Assembly (NCBI GenBank): GCA_002633005.1
Contig: NMRA01000045.1
Coordinates: 437,627 to 480,381 of the forward strand
Reading direction: 5' to 3'
Length of the DNA: 42,755 bases
From: Phoronis australis
Lineage: Eukaryota > Phoronida > Phoronidae
In this document: positions 24,001 to 34,400 of the stretch, piece after piece
Layout of the letters: each line of letters starts with the position of its first letter
Numbering within the stretch: the stretch's first letter is position 1
Position numbers and translations under genes: made by a program
Notes under the pieces: generated by a model
What the model was told of the DNA's origin: nothing
Seen by the model: the letters and a program-made list of their open reading frames with translations, nothing else
Database searches by the model: none

Positions 24001-26031
24001 TATTGATGCCAACATATTTGGAAAACTTATCGACATCCTTTCTAGAGCCGAGTTCAAAACTAGAAAAGAAGCTGCGTGGGCAATCACCAACGCCACCTCT
24101 GGTGGTACTCCAGATCAGATCAGGTAAGTGGTAAGCGGTCATAGTGACTTGTTGGTAGTCGGATGCGCCTTGTAACTCAACCTGAAGCTAGATGGTTAAC
24201 CACACTTCAGCAATGTATGAAGTGTTTTGGAATTGTCATTTTAATGTAGTTTGATCAGGTTGTTGGTATGAATTATTGCTGAACATTGATGCGTTAACGA
24301 CGACATGATCAAACATCTATCTCTGTAAGATTCATTTATTGATATGCTCTTTGCACCATTGGTAAATTAAGGCCTTATGCAGCGGCATTTCAAACTGAAG
24401 AAAACAGTCTAGCAGAGGAGTATGTCATCGCAGAAACAAATCTGGTCCTTAGAACCACTTAAGGAAATTTTATATTTTTAACTGTGTTCCCATTGAAACA
24501 TTTAGAAAATGTGTTCTACCTGATATTGAACTGATGTCGCTCCCCAAAATTAAGCTGAAACGCCGTTTTCTTCAGTGAGACTGTTTTATTTTAAGATTTA
24601 ATTTGACATCCAGACATAAATGGCATGCTGTCCGATCAGTCTGGTCAACAAAAATGTGCCAGATGTAGGTTTAAAGTCATAAAGCTGGAGTTTTTTGTAC
24701 TGGGATTGAAAAGTACATCCACCAACGCTAATATCAAACACAGGCTAAGCTACAGACAAATCAGCTACAAAAATACAATACGAAACGAGGAGTAATGTAT
24801 GAAAGTTTTTAAACTAAAAATACAATAATTACTGCTATCATATATGTACATATTTCTTTTCATGTGGATGGCATACTTTGTACAATCTGATTTGGATACC
24901 ATGATGTCGTGGGGTGTGAATTTTCTTGATTGTCTGTTTACAGGAAGCGTTCCTGGGCTCAGGGTCAAATCTTTTTTCTTGGAATCGAAGTTGAATATTT
25001 TTACATTTCCATTATACCTTTGTGTGAACTCAAGATAATTTTCCATGAGGTTTTGACATACAGCAGTCTAATCCCAGCTTGCACTTGATTACCCCTGCAT
25101 TAACACGGTCAGAAAAACAGACACTTATCTTATTTAAGTGCATTAAATCTAAAAAAATAATGATTAATTTTACTTCGAGTACAAATATAAGACCCAGTGA
25201 CCTATCGAGTTCGTCTGAAGTGGTTTGTCCATCATGTATCTGACTTCTCAAATCCTATTGTTCAACCTTGATCCAACTTCTGTTAACTCGCAGTGGAAGT
25301 TTGTGTTATCTCCTCAGATCCAGCTAACATTTGTGTTCTGCGTATTGTACAGGTATCTGGTCAATCAGGGTTTCATCAAGCCCTTGTGCGACCTACTGAC
25401 GGTAATGGACAGTAAGATAGTGCTGGTGGCGCTCAACGGCTTGGACAATATCCTCAGGCTCGGCGAGACCGATGCCAAGAACAACGGCGGCCCCAACCCC
25501 TACGCCATTGCCATTGAGGAGTGCTATGGTGAGTCGGCAGTTGCTCCTAAGCACGGAGACCACCTCTAAGCTGAGGGAAGTACAAATTATTAACTAAAGA
25601 TTCATTTTGTATTAATAAATTTAAAGTGTTATGGTTTGACATAAAATTCTCTGGAGGAGGGTGGACTTTCGCATTAAAATCTTTCACAAAATGTGAACGT
25701 AAACTAAAACACATAAAACACATCAAACACATTGTTTTGGTTTTTCTTGCTCAGAGAAAAAGCGAAGATGCTACGGTGGTTTTTTCATTGCCGTCTTCCA
25801 AAGATTGTCCATCATAAACGTGGTTTTCGTGTTTCAGGCCTGGACAAGATTGAGTACATGCAAACTCATGAGAACCCAGAGATCTACTCTAAATGCTACG
25901 ACATCATTGAAACATACTTTGGCACAGAGGAAGATGACAAGGGTATCGTACCAAACGCTTCAGCAGACGGACAGCACTACGAGTTCAACGCCAGTGGCGA
26001 TCATGTGACGAATCAAAATTTTAACTTCTGA
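15001..26031 (+). CDS. Importin subunit alpha (KPNA1/5/6 type), 12 coding exons
   Basis: It is the adaptor that binds nuclear localisation signals and links cargo to importin beta for import through the nuclear pore. Coding exons: 15001-15123, 15815-15910, 16553-16649, 17709-17800, 18540-18671, 19596-19684, 21493-21592, 22130-22293, 23255-23459, 23996-24123, 25353-25528, 25838-26031. They join in frame to 531 aa plus TGA; human KPNA6 is about 536 aa. The IBB domain (about residues 1-75) has RMKSYKN, the [13 protein letters not shown] block and the autoinhibitory FKRRNV at 43-48. Armadillo repeats follow with the NLS-binding Trp/Asn ladder: W141/N145, W183/N187, W226/N230, W352/N356, W394/N398. 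The C-terminal part has the NPY and GLDKIE motifs and an acidic patch, as expected for the CAS-binding region. The fourth ARM motif reads WCLSN instead of the usual WALSN. The start is the first ATG after the acceptor and matches the family N-terminus. Family assignment is certain; subtype rests on the IBB and C-terminal wording. Confidence 0.97.
15129..15350 (+). repeat. Diverged intronic repeat, copy 1 (intron 1)
   Basis: It shares a collinear set of motifs with 16731-16953: gttgcattt or gctgcattt, ctgttaa-ctggc, aaacaaaaatc, ttctgttt or tttctgttgc, accatcagc-act and agaaaa. Similarity by eye is modest. The open frame reading on from exon 1 through this repeat is intron read-through, not an alternative exon. 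Confidence 0.5.
15938..16210 (+). mobile_element. tRNA-derived SINE, family 1, copy b (intron 2)
   Basis: The A box (TGGCCTTGTGG, 15946-15956) and B box (GATTCGAGTCC, 15990-16000) are 44 bp apart. The body then carries cactgttagacctttgagtc, matching the minus-strand copy at 1545-1768. The 3' part has aatgggcccgg, a ggctgagtaacccagcc hairpin and a second hairpin with perfect 9-bp arms (TCTGATACA, loop ACG, TGTATCAGA, 16159-16179). It lies 27 bp after the exon 2 donor, in the sense orientation of the host gene. Confidence 0.8.
16550..16552 (+). other. NAGNAG tandem acceptor at importin exon 3
   Basis: The acceptor reads tttaTAGCAG before AGTGGAATT. Splicing after the first AG (16549) adds one in-frame Gln codon; after the second (16552) omits it. 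The distal AG was used for the gene model. Both keep the frame, so two isoforms of 531 and 532 aa are possible in the linker between the IBB and the first ARM repeat. Confidence 0.7.
16731..16953 (+). repeat. Diverged intronic repeat, copy 2 (intron 3)
   Basis: Collinear partner of 15129-15350, located near the start of intron 3. It could be a fragment of an interspersed element of unknown family. Confidence 0.5.
18072..18105. repeat. Microsatellite (TG)n then (CGTG)n, intron 4
   Basis: A simple repeat of about 34 bp: nine or so TG dinucleotides that change into four CGTG/GTGC units. Likely length-polymorphic. Confidence 0.9.
20009..20847. mobile_element. Probable non-autonomous DNA transposon, intron 6
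   Basis: Terminal inverted repeats CAATTRCAGGGCTGCCAA sit at 20009-20026 and, in reverse complement, at 20830-20847, differing at one base. They enclose 839 bp. The CAGGG start resembles hAT-superfamily ends, but no clean 8-bp target duplication is visible and no transposase is encoded. The interior has a GC-richer block (20230-20530) with a 59-codon plus-strand ORF that I do not recognise. Superfamily assignment is tentative. Confidence 0.65.
23532..23787. repeat. Minisatellite, 32-bp unit x 8, intron 9
   Basis: Eight exact-length copies of a unit beginning gaaaacacatagtggttgta start at 23532 and recur every 32 bp. Units 1-4 begin gaaaac and units 5-8 begin gaagac. Unit 5 also has a single change (gtttac for gtatac). 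The array lies 72 bp after the exon 9 donor. The two-block structure suggests expansion from a pair of variants, or duplication of a four-copy block. Confidence 0.97.
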
Positions 26032-28439
26032 GTCGGCGCCATTGATGTGCTAGATGGATTGGGTACAGGTCTGCCTCTTAGATCTATGGAATGAATATTG
26101 TAGAATTTGTGTAAATTGGAACATGCCGCATTTCCAACAGACTTGGCGTGCAATGGAATTGTCGCGTCCAATCAATGATCTGGAAACTTTAATTTATTCT
26201 GAATGGTAATTTTATTATTATTATTATTAGAGTCCTGTTGTTAAGGTTGGTAAGAGAATTACAAAAGTCTGCACAATTGTTTCTGTAGGGGTTAGTGCAC
26301 AAGTTGTTGTAAAAGGGAACTACTCCAGTTTGGAATCAATCACATGAAAGTTTTGTAAAAGTGCATGATTGGTTCGTTTTGCATTCATTTCTCTATGGAA
26401 TTCTGTCTATATGTTCTGTCAGGTATATGTTCAAGTTAGAATTGCTTTTCTTGCATTCTATTTATAATTAGCTGCCAATTTTTACTGATTATCTGGAGAA
26501 ACCAAACTCGAGTGTGTTTCAGCTTTAAACTGCCAGCCATTGTTAAGACATGACGACCCGATATGTTTACCTTGGTTACGGTTGACACCGTCAGCCAGAT
26601 AGATTCACAGTCTTTGACTATAGCCACGTCTCAAATTCAACTCTGTTCTTTTGCTGAGATGGAAAAGTTGTATGATTGGCCTAGTTTTCGTACTGTAACA
26701 CACTTCTGAGCCGAGTCAAAAAAAGTAAAGAACGATAAATCATGCCACACTCTGCTTCTCAATTTGCTTTGCAACTTGATGTGCAGTGGTAAAATTGTAT
26801 CGGTATTAAAACTATGAATGGTGCACTATACTAATTTTGATGGTTGCAGTCCTTCTGTTGTGCAACTTTGTGGATGAAACCGTCGATGAATCAGATCGCG
26901 AGTTGCGGCATTTTCAGACATGGCCCTTCGTGCAGTTTATTTCCTACTGGTGAGCAAATACCCAAAACCCCTCTTGGCTTTCAGTTGCAGTATATTATTA
27001 ATATTAGGTTACAAAAGACCTGTCTTTAGTTCTGTCACGTGTCTTATTACTAGGATGATGTATATTAAAGTTCCCAACTGACAATGAGCTTTTGACAGAG
27101 ACAGGATTTTTTGAAAATGTGAAAATTGCGCAATTGTTGGTGTGAGTGAAGTCATTTTTTCTTTGCTACCATTGATATTTTCCCATTTTGTTTCCAGTTG
27201 ATCTTCATTATTTCAAAGAAAACTGACTTTAAAGCTAAGATAACTGTCCCTATTTGTTTTCATTTTACTCGGGGGGCCCAGTTTTCATTTTCATTATTGG
27301 AAAATGACAGAAGTCAAGAGGAGCTCATAATAATGATGAAATAATGGAAAAGGTAACATTTATGAGTAAAAACGACACACATAAGCAAAAGTTTGAGTGC
27401 CTATTTAGGACTGGCTATTGGAAATGGGCACAGGAGTCTTGGTATATGGTTCACCAAGGCTACTGTGTAGTTTGTAAACGTGGCTTTATCAGTTGAGCTA
27501 AAAAGTGTATTTATTTGTCTTAAATCTGGGGAATAGTCACTTACAAGGTCCCTGGATTTTAAGGACTTGTTGGGTGACTGTTATTCAGTGAAGAAAACTG
27601 GATGTCATAATGCGGGACCTGTATAAGTTACTGTTACCCAATTCTTTCACTCTTTATGTAGTAACGGAAGGTGGGTGGAAAATCAAAGCAGTTAGGATTT
27701 GGGAATGTTAGCGCATGCCGGGGAAGTGCTGAAATGTGCGGCAGTGTTTACGCTTTGAACTGTACTTAGACTGGAAATATTTTGCTCGTATTTGGTATTA
27801 CATTTTTTTGTAAACCATTGGCTTTTGCGTAAGTTAATTAACGGATTAAATTTCTGTATCCTAATGTATATTTGTAGAATTGAGTATTGTTTAATGTGCT
27901 GGTGAGACCTAAGTGATAAGGGAAGTACATTGAATGAGTGATTTGCAGAGGTTCGTGGTTCTCTGTACTTTGTATAGAATTGGAGAGTAGTATAGGTGTT
28001 GACAGAACGTGTCGCCAAGTCATATTAATTTCTTGTTCCTAACATTTTCTTTTTAAGTGGTATTGTCAACAACGCACACTTGTATAGTCTACCCATTTTG
28101 TCTGGTGCAAACGTTCTTGCTAGTTGTCTCAGTTCACATGTAGACAAAACCTAATTGGATCAAAGCTGAGGAAGCTCCGTAAAGTCACTATTTCCATTGT
28201 ATTGGTCAAGATTTCCCACCACTAGCACTACGCTAATGGCTAGCGTTGTGAAATGAACCTTGTTTCATCTTTGAGTATCCACGGAATTAGCATGACTTGG
28301 CATATGAAATTCTGTTTCGAGGGTAGCTAATGATGTGACCAGATCGTGTGATGGTCGGTACAGGGGAGATTGGACTTATGTTTAGGACATGCTTTGGTGA
28401 CGCCGTGTCATGTCTGGTTGTTTGATTGTTGAGAGGTTC

Positions 28440-28560
28440 AAGTCACCCATACACACATACCACTACACAACACACATACAGTGACATAACACACAGAATA
28501 CAACAACGAAACACAACTGCCAAACACACACACATAACAAACAAACACAGAAGCGTAGAA
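28440..28560. repeat. CA-rich low-complexity tract
   Basis: A degenerate run of CACACA, ACATAC and ACAACA words of about 120 bp, within the presumed 3' UTR of importin alpha. The 89-codon ORF across it (His/Thr-rich) is a by-product. Confidence 0.7.
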
Positions 28561-29302
28561 ATGCGCAATTTCACCTACATAACAATTTACATGATTTATA
28601 ATCAAGAATTTGCTTGCGAAAAAAACTCATTGATTTTCAGGTCTTGTTTATGCGAGCATCAGACACTGAATTTAGGAATTTTATTGAACTATTAAATTTT
28701 CAAGACATGACCTGTGGTAAAACTTCCATGTTATAAGAATATGTTAGAAATGTTGAACTGTTATTTCAAAGATGCAATATGCATTCAAATGGTGCTTGTT
28801 TCATGTGAAACATGGTGACTAGGTTCACACGCTGCAATATGATGCAGCTTTTGTTATAGTCTTTAATATTGTAAAATATTTGTTAATCATTCCAAAATAT
28901 TACAATGTCAGAGTACCCAATGTTCTCACCTCACAAAACACGTGGCCGTTCTTACTAAGTCTTTTTTGCTGGAACCGGTTCGGTTCGTCCAATTGTTTTT
29001 TCGCTATCTGTATTGTAGTACATGTCATAAGTATTCACACAAAATGTTTCGGAATTCCCCGGTCATGATGGCTGGCTGAAACTGAAATTTCAGTCTTCCC
29101 TCATGAAAATGAAGAGAAATTAACAACAAAGGTAGTAAGATGACTAAGCTGTTCTGTGATTAAAATTTGCCGCCCTAGTGGGAATTTCCTTTCCGTTTTT
29201 GTTATTGGCAGAATTAATTATCGTGATTGCTTGTGCCTTGTACTGTATGTCGTATCCTTCAATTCTCTTATGGTATCAACATTTCTTTCTCACAAACCTG
29301 TT

Positions 29303-29370
29303 TTTTCTTACAAATGTCATTCTTCTCTTATCCACTACTGTGGAAGAAAAGTAATGAATTTGTAAGAAAA
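29303..29370. repeat. Inverted repeat with short loop
   Basis: The left arm ttttcttacaaatgtcatt and the right arm, reverse-complemented as ttttcttacaaattcatta, flank a loop of roughly 12-17 bases. Further AAGAAAAG-like words (to about 29440) give a degenerate purine-rich repeat of about 24-27 bp. It lies in the presumed importin 3' UTR and would fold as a stem in the RNA. Confidence 0.6.
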
Positions 29371-29629
29371 GAAGTGGTGTGGGAGAAAAGAAATGTAGTT
29401 TTTGAGAAGAGAATGGTGTGCAAAAAGAGAACGCTTTTGCAGTTTGTGAGGGAGCAAGACTGGGTACTCTGAAAGTACAGGAAATGTGTTGAAAGCAATT
29501 CTTGACACACTCACAGACACATAAAACTGCAACATTGTACACATGTAATATAGACAAACATTGTAAATATTTTTACATCATTTTTCCAAAGAACATCTCA
29601 AAAACCTCTCAGTTAAGTTTATGGCTTAT

Positions 29630-29635
29630 AATAAA
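29630..29635 (+). terminator. Candidate poly(A) signal of importin alpha
   Basis: AATAAA within cttataataaac, followed within 30-40 bases by ttgttagtaaatgtcatgtg and a T-rich run, a typical downstream element. It is the first exact AATAAA I found after the stop codon, about 3.6 kb downstream. Confidence 0.45.
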
Positions 29636-29696
29636 CTTTTTTGTTAGTAAATGTCATGTGTCTTTATTTTCTCTTCTCTTTTAAAGGTACCTAGAA

Positions 29697-29874
29697 TAAC
29701 TAGATGCGAAAAAATGTTTAATCACAGCTTCTAAAACTTATTGTAATTTTCCTGACATTGCGGAGACGCCCGATTCCTAATCTGTAGAAGGAGCGAAGTG
29801 CTTACATAACATCGGAAAAATTATTTTACAATAAGTTCTAGAAGTTGTGATTTACAATTTTTTCACATCTAATT
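29697..29874. mobile_element. Foldback MITE-like element
   Basis: Arms of about 54 bp form long inverted repeats. Left reads taactagatgcgaaaaaat and onward through cttctaaaacttattgtaa. Right, reverse-complemented, reads taattagatgtgaaaaaat and onward through cttctagaacttattgtaa. The middle (about 29753-29815) is unrelated and GC-richer. It encodes no protein. It lies directly after the presumed importin poly(A) signal. Confidence 0.85.
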
Positions 29875-29890
29875 AAAACTTAGTATCATG

Positions 29891-30066
29891 TAGTTTCTAA
29901 AAATCACCCAAGGCCATCAAATGGAATTTCAACTTCAATATGCACCCGGTTTGCTTTCCTGTGCCTGACAAACCACTGTTTTCAGTCGATAACTCGTGTG
30001 ATGCATTGCAATAAAATTTGCTTTGGTAGTCTGGGAAAATATCTACCCCCAATTTATTGAAAAAGT
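29891..30066 (-). repeat. Dispersed repeat, copy 1
   Basis: Near-collinear with 30899-31088: tagtttctaaaaa, catcaaatggaattt, ccggtttgctttcctgtg, accactgttttcagtc, actcgtgtga, aaatatctacc and caatttat. On the minus strand both copies keep an open frame with similar wording (HLSTENSG- or LTENSG-like, then GTGKQTG or CTGKQTG). The encoded peptides are therefore related, though no known domain is evident. Confidence 0.8.
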
Positions 30067-30898
30067 AAGAAGTGAGTAAGACTTTGGACTTGCAAAAATT
30101 AAAGTGAGAATTTAGGATAAACAAACATTCAAAGGCTGTACTTTTAGAAATTTCAGTAGGAGCAGATTTTCTGAATTCAAAATAAAATGGCCCTAGAGAT
30201 GAACAATTGATATGAAGTTTAGAAATAGTTTGACGATTATCGATGTTTTTTCTTATAAATGTTGAGAAATCACTGAACAGTTTGTCTCAAATTCAACCAG
30301 ATGGGATGCTGGACTGAGGCTGTGGGCTGATAAGCTTAAGGTTAGGTCTATATTCCATACATCTAGTAGAGTGCATGAAGTACCACAGTGTAAGCCGTAA
30401 CAGTAAGACTAAAGTTGACTTAGTCTTAGATTTTATTTCAGTAGTCATCGGTGGTCACTGGTGAAATTCTGTGACTTAGAATCATTGGCTTTGAACTGTA
30501 ATTGTTGAGCATCAAAAGATCACCAAAAAGTCCTTTATATACATGTATTAACTTTATTACATAACAAATAGACTTACCAATTTACAAAACTAACCATTAA
30601 TTTAAAACTCAATTCATGAAAGTATATACAAATCTCCAGTTTTTAAAGCAATGATTTTGACGAAGTGCCGAAAATTGCAATTATACATAAACAGACATTA
30701 ATGTGACAGTTCATGCAGCTGGCTACATTCAGGTTACCGCTCCGCAGTCATCTGGACAAATATCCACCACCAATTTAAACGCACAAAAATGCCCATGTTC
30801 AGGTACATGCCCACCCCAAGACAATTCAGCAAGCTTGAATAATCACTGCTGGAAAGATTTAGTAAGCAAATTTATTCGAGCTCGGACATTACTTCTAG
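30067..30898. other. Intergenic, between the two genes
   Basis: No gene recognised. A third short match to the dispersed repeat (tctggacaaatatccaccac, about 30750-30780) suggests a truncated further copy. Confidence 0.5.
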
Positions 30899-31088
30899 TA
30901 GTTTCTAAAAAGTACCCTAGTTTTTCAAGGTCATCAAATGGAATTTGAATTCTAAAATGTAACCGGTTTGCTTTCCTGTGCATGACACACCACTGTTTTC
31001 AGTCAATGACTCGTGTGAAAGATTACAATGCAACTTGCATTCAAATAGTTTGCGTAAATATCTACCACCCAATTTATCGGAAAAAAAA
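30899..31088 (-). repeat. Dispersed repeat, copy 2
   Basis: Second copy of 29891-30066 in the same orientation about 1 kb away. Several small indels separate them, including an extra block after the shared tagtttctaaaaa start. Confidence 0.8.
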
Positions 31089-31354
31089 ATGTTCTTCAAT
31101 CTCCACGCTCAACACCTACACCTGATTTGTAGATTTTAATTCTCAGCTTAGTTTGGAAATTAACCCAGATGAGTACGGAGGTAGAACAGTGTAAATCAAA
31201 AATACACAAAAAGGTCTTAAACAGCTGAACTGGGTCAAAACATAATGCAACTGTCATATCTTATCACAAGCAATGGGGTTGTAAAAGTTAGCTAGTATAC
31301 AAAGCCCCGTGGATACACAAGTACCCTACCAAACTGTCGGTGGTATTACGAAAT

Positions 31355-31360
31355 TTTATT
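31355..31360 (-). terminator. Poly(A) signal of LRRC23
   Basis: TTTATT on the plus strand gives AATAAA on the minus strand, 50 bp past the LRRC23 stop codon. The implied 3' UTR is very short, in contrast to the presumed importin 3' UTR. Confidence 0.75.
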
Positions 31361-31409
31361 TAGGAAAGGTGAAGCTCCCGTAGTTGCCGTCGTTTGTTGT
31401 GTTCAGTGG

Positions 31410-34400
31410 TTACACTTCTGGGGCTTCCTCATCATCATCTTCAACAACTTGTTCATTGCCCTGAAATTACAATAACGGGGACCGAAGTCAGAAATGAAAG
31501 TAACTGGGCAACTCGCTAAGTTTAATTTAATGTCAATGGGTTAGTAAACAGTGAAATTGTATAGTGGCTCCATGAAAATCAAATAACGGCAAATTCTTAT
31601 CCCCTAATTAAAAATCAACATGACTGCTGCCAATAATTCAACGCGCTATGTCCGATGAGCAGTTGTCCAACACTATCGAACCTCGGCTAAGAGTACAGGA
31701 CACAAAGTACGTTAAAAAGGGCAAGTGAGAATCACAGAGAAATTAAATCTTGGAATAGTGCACTGCAGAAATTTTTCATTCATGATGCAACTAGGCTTGC
31801 ATTAGGCAGATTGTTACAAGCAGTTGTGAAAGTCGAGAAGTTTTAAAACTTAAGAGCAACCATGTAGCTGTTTCTTGAAATGTTAATTTTACCAAGTGAA
31901 AATTTGCTGAGCAATGTTATGAAAGACTTTAAGCTGGCAAGTCAACACTGGTCATTGTACAGTGGTGGCTTATGTGTCTTACCATACACATAAGGGAAAC
32001 GTTTACTTTCAGGTACCCAAATTTTGAAAACCAGTTTAATACCTGTTGTTCAGTGGAGAAATTTGGTTCTCAAATTGCAGGACCTCAGTGACTATTGCCC
32101 ACATAAGATCGTGACAAAGTCTAATGGCTCGGTCTGTTACATGCAGTTTTCATACACTAGCATAGCTATACGATTTATGAAATAGCAAAATCTGATTTCG
32201 TTTCACATACACAACTATGAACAATACAAAAACTTGCAAACACATCATGGAAAACCAAACTGTCATTCGGGATAGGGAAGCATGCAAGAGACTGACTGAC
32301 GGAGGAGCCCTGCGATTGTACAGGGTGAAGGCCAGGAGAGGGGTTACTGCGAGAGACCCGTATACCATCAATACATCATCATGCAATAGGCAATTTTAAA
32401 ACAAGATGCATGCAGAGTGGGGGGCGGTTTCCAACTTGTATAGTGCTGCTGCAGTCGCTTACAAGAACATCAAACGAGGACCATTAACTTAAAGCTCAGT
32501 TATCAGTCCATTAGCCCTGAAATCACTGGGTAAGGAACAAGTTGCTGTCAGTTTTTTACTGGCAGCCGAGTGGTCTCAATTCAGGCAAAAAGACTTTACC
32601 ACTCTAAATTCAACACGACTTTCACATTTCACCCACGAGATATGATGCAATAACCTCGCTTAACTCGTCTTTGGAACCAGGATACAAGTGAAGGCTTACT
32701 CAAGTGACAACTTTCTTAAATATGAGCACATAATCAGGACTGTAGGAAAGGCGAAGACATAATGCAGACTGGTAAGACTACGCGATGACAAGTTAAGCAA
32801 GGTAGTAATGTACAGATCTCTTTTCATATTAAGACATTACAAGTCACTGTGAAAACAAGTCACCGTAGAAACAATCACTCAGTCCATTAATTAGCCCAGC
32901 ACTATACTGGTTGGAAATTAATTAATTTGTAGGCAAGTCAGGTCTCCCGAAAAGATGGCGTAGGAGATACAAAGCTTTGACAGATATACCTGTGGATTTA
33001 AGATGAGTCCTGAAATGTATAAATGGCGGTGCAAACTGAGATGGAGAGGCCAAGCTGCAGGGCCAGCAATACAACGTGTTAAACAATAGGTATAACCATT
33101 CACTGGGCTGGGTTGCATAAAACTTCAAAATTATCCGCTGGATAAGTTTGATTGTTGCATGACGTCAGGTGCATCGTTCAACAATGACATCGCGACGCGT
33201 AATAATGCAACGTCATTCTTGCTATATGGCGTATAAGTTTTATGCAACTGGGCCCAGGAAACTATTAAAATGCATAAAATTTCATCACTCTAAGCAGGTC
33301 CAGGAATACAGTTTAAGAAGTGACCATTGGCAATAACAGCAAATAACACACCGACTGTTCAACACTCCATCTATCATTCAAAACATTTGTCACTGACTAC
33401 AGTATAACTTAATCTTGCCAATTACAAAAATTGACAAAACTTCCCGTTTTCATTCCATTGTTTGTGCCCATGTTTTTTTAATTGCCAGACGGAACAGCTA
33501 AGCTAGAACTTGAAAACATTAATTTTGTCCTACTTATCATTCATTTTAAAAAAATGGGAGGATCTGGATCGCCTTATTTAGTTTCAGATATATTTTCTAC
33601 GTTAAAAAAATGGAAAAACAAAATTTTAATTGTCATGTGTTTTGTATTGTGAATTTAACTGGTTAGATAACAATGGCAGATTCTCCCCTCTATCGGCGGA
33701 GGGCACTTTTTAGAAAACAACTGTCCAGTCATAACTCCCTTCTATAGACCGTCTCGAGTATAGCAGCACACTAACTGAAGATGGTCGAAATTCCTGATCA
33801 CATCAAAATTCCGTTGAGTGTCAGTGTCTCACCAATTCACTAAAAGTAGTTTCTCTAAGAGTTGAGATGCAACTATCATGATTTTTAACTGACCCACACA
33901 GTATGTGGATAATAGCCTATTCAAATCTGTGATCATAGCATTTTAGTTGTACAGTGCCTGAAGTCCCTATGGTTGCATGACAAACATTTTGCATCATGCA
34001 ATGCCAAATCAACGGTAGGATAATTCGGGAATTTGGATAAATAATTACAGCGTCCCACATACGATAAATAATTAAAGCACGTAAATCTAACAAAACATGT
34101 AGCAATCAACAAAACGATACAAACACGTTCACTGAAGGAACACTCGTACAATTTACCTCATCTGGTTCTTCTGTGACAGACGGTTCATTTTGCTAAAGAA
34201 ACACAGCCATTGGGGTTTATTACATTGACTTAAAGCAGACCTACTTAATCTAACTCAGTGTTTATCCAAAACAAAATTCTGAATGAATATTTTATTTTTT
34301 CATTTCCTCACTCAATGAAAGCTATTACTTCAATCACAAAAATCAAGGAAGAAGAAAAAGAAGAATCGATCACCGACAGTAAACTTGACCTAACCCAAAA

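Larger units (their letters stand above)
26032..29696 (+). other. Probable long 3' UTR of importin alpha
   Basis: No coding exon was recognised on either strand over 3.6 kb after the TGA. It contains a (TTA)n run near 26211-26229, scattered ATTAAA words (about 26806, 27064, 27844), a CA-rich patch at about 28440-28560, and a consensus AATAAA at 29630-29635 followed by T/GT-rich sequence. The end of the transcript is inferred; an earlier ATTAAA could be used instead. Confidence 0.45.

Noticed and set aside
23901-24134. 77-codon ORF over importin exon 10
   Set aside because: It is in a different frame from the importin coding sequence, which accounts for the region.
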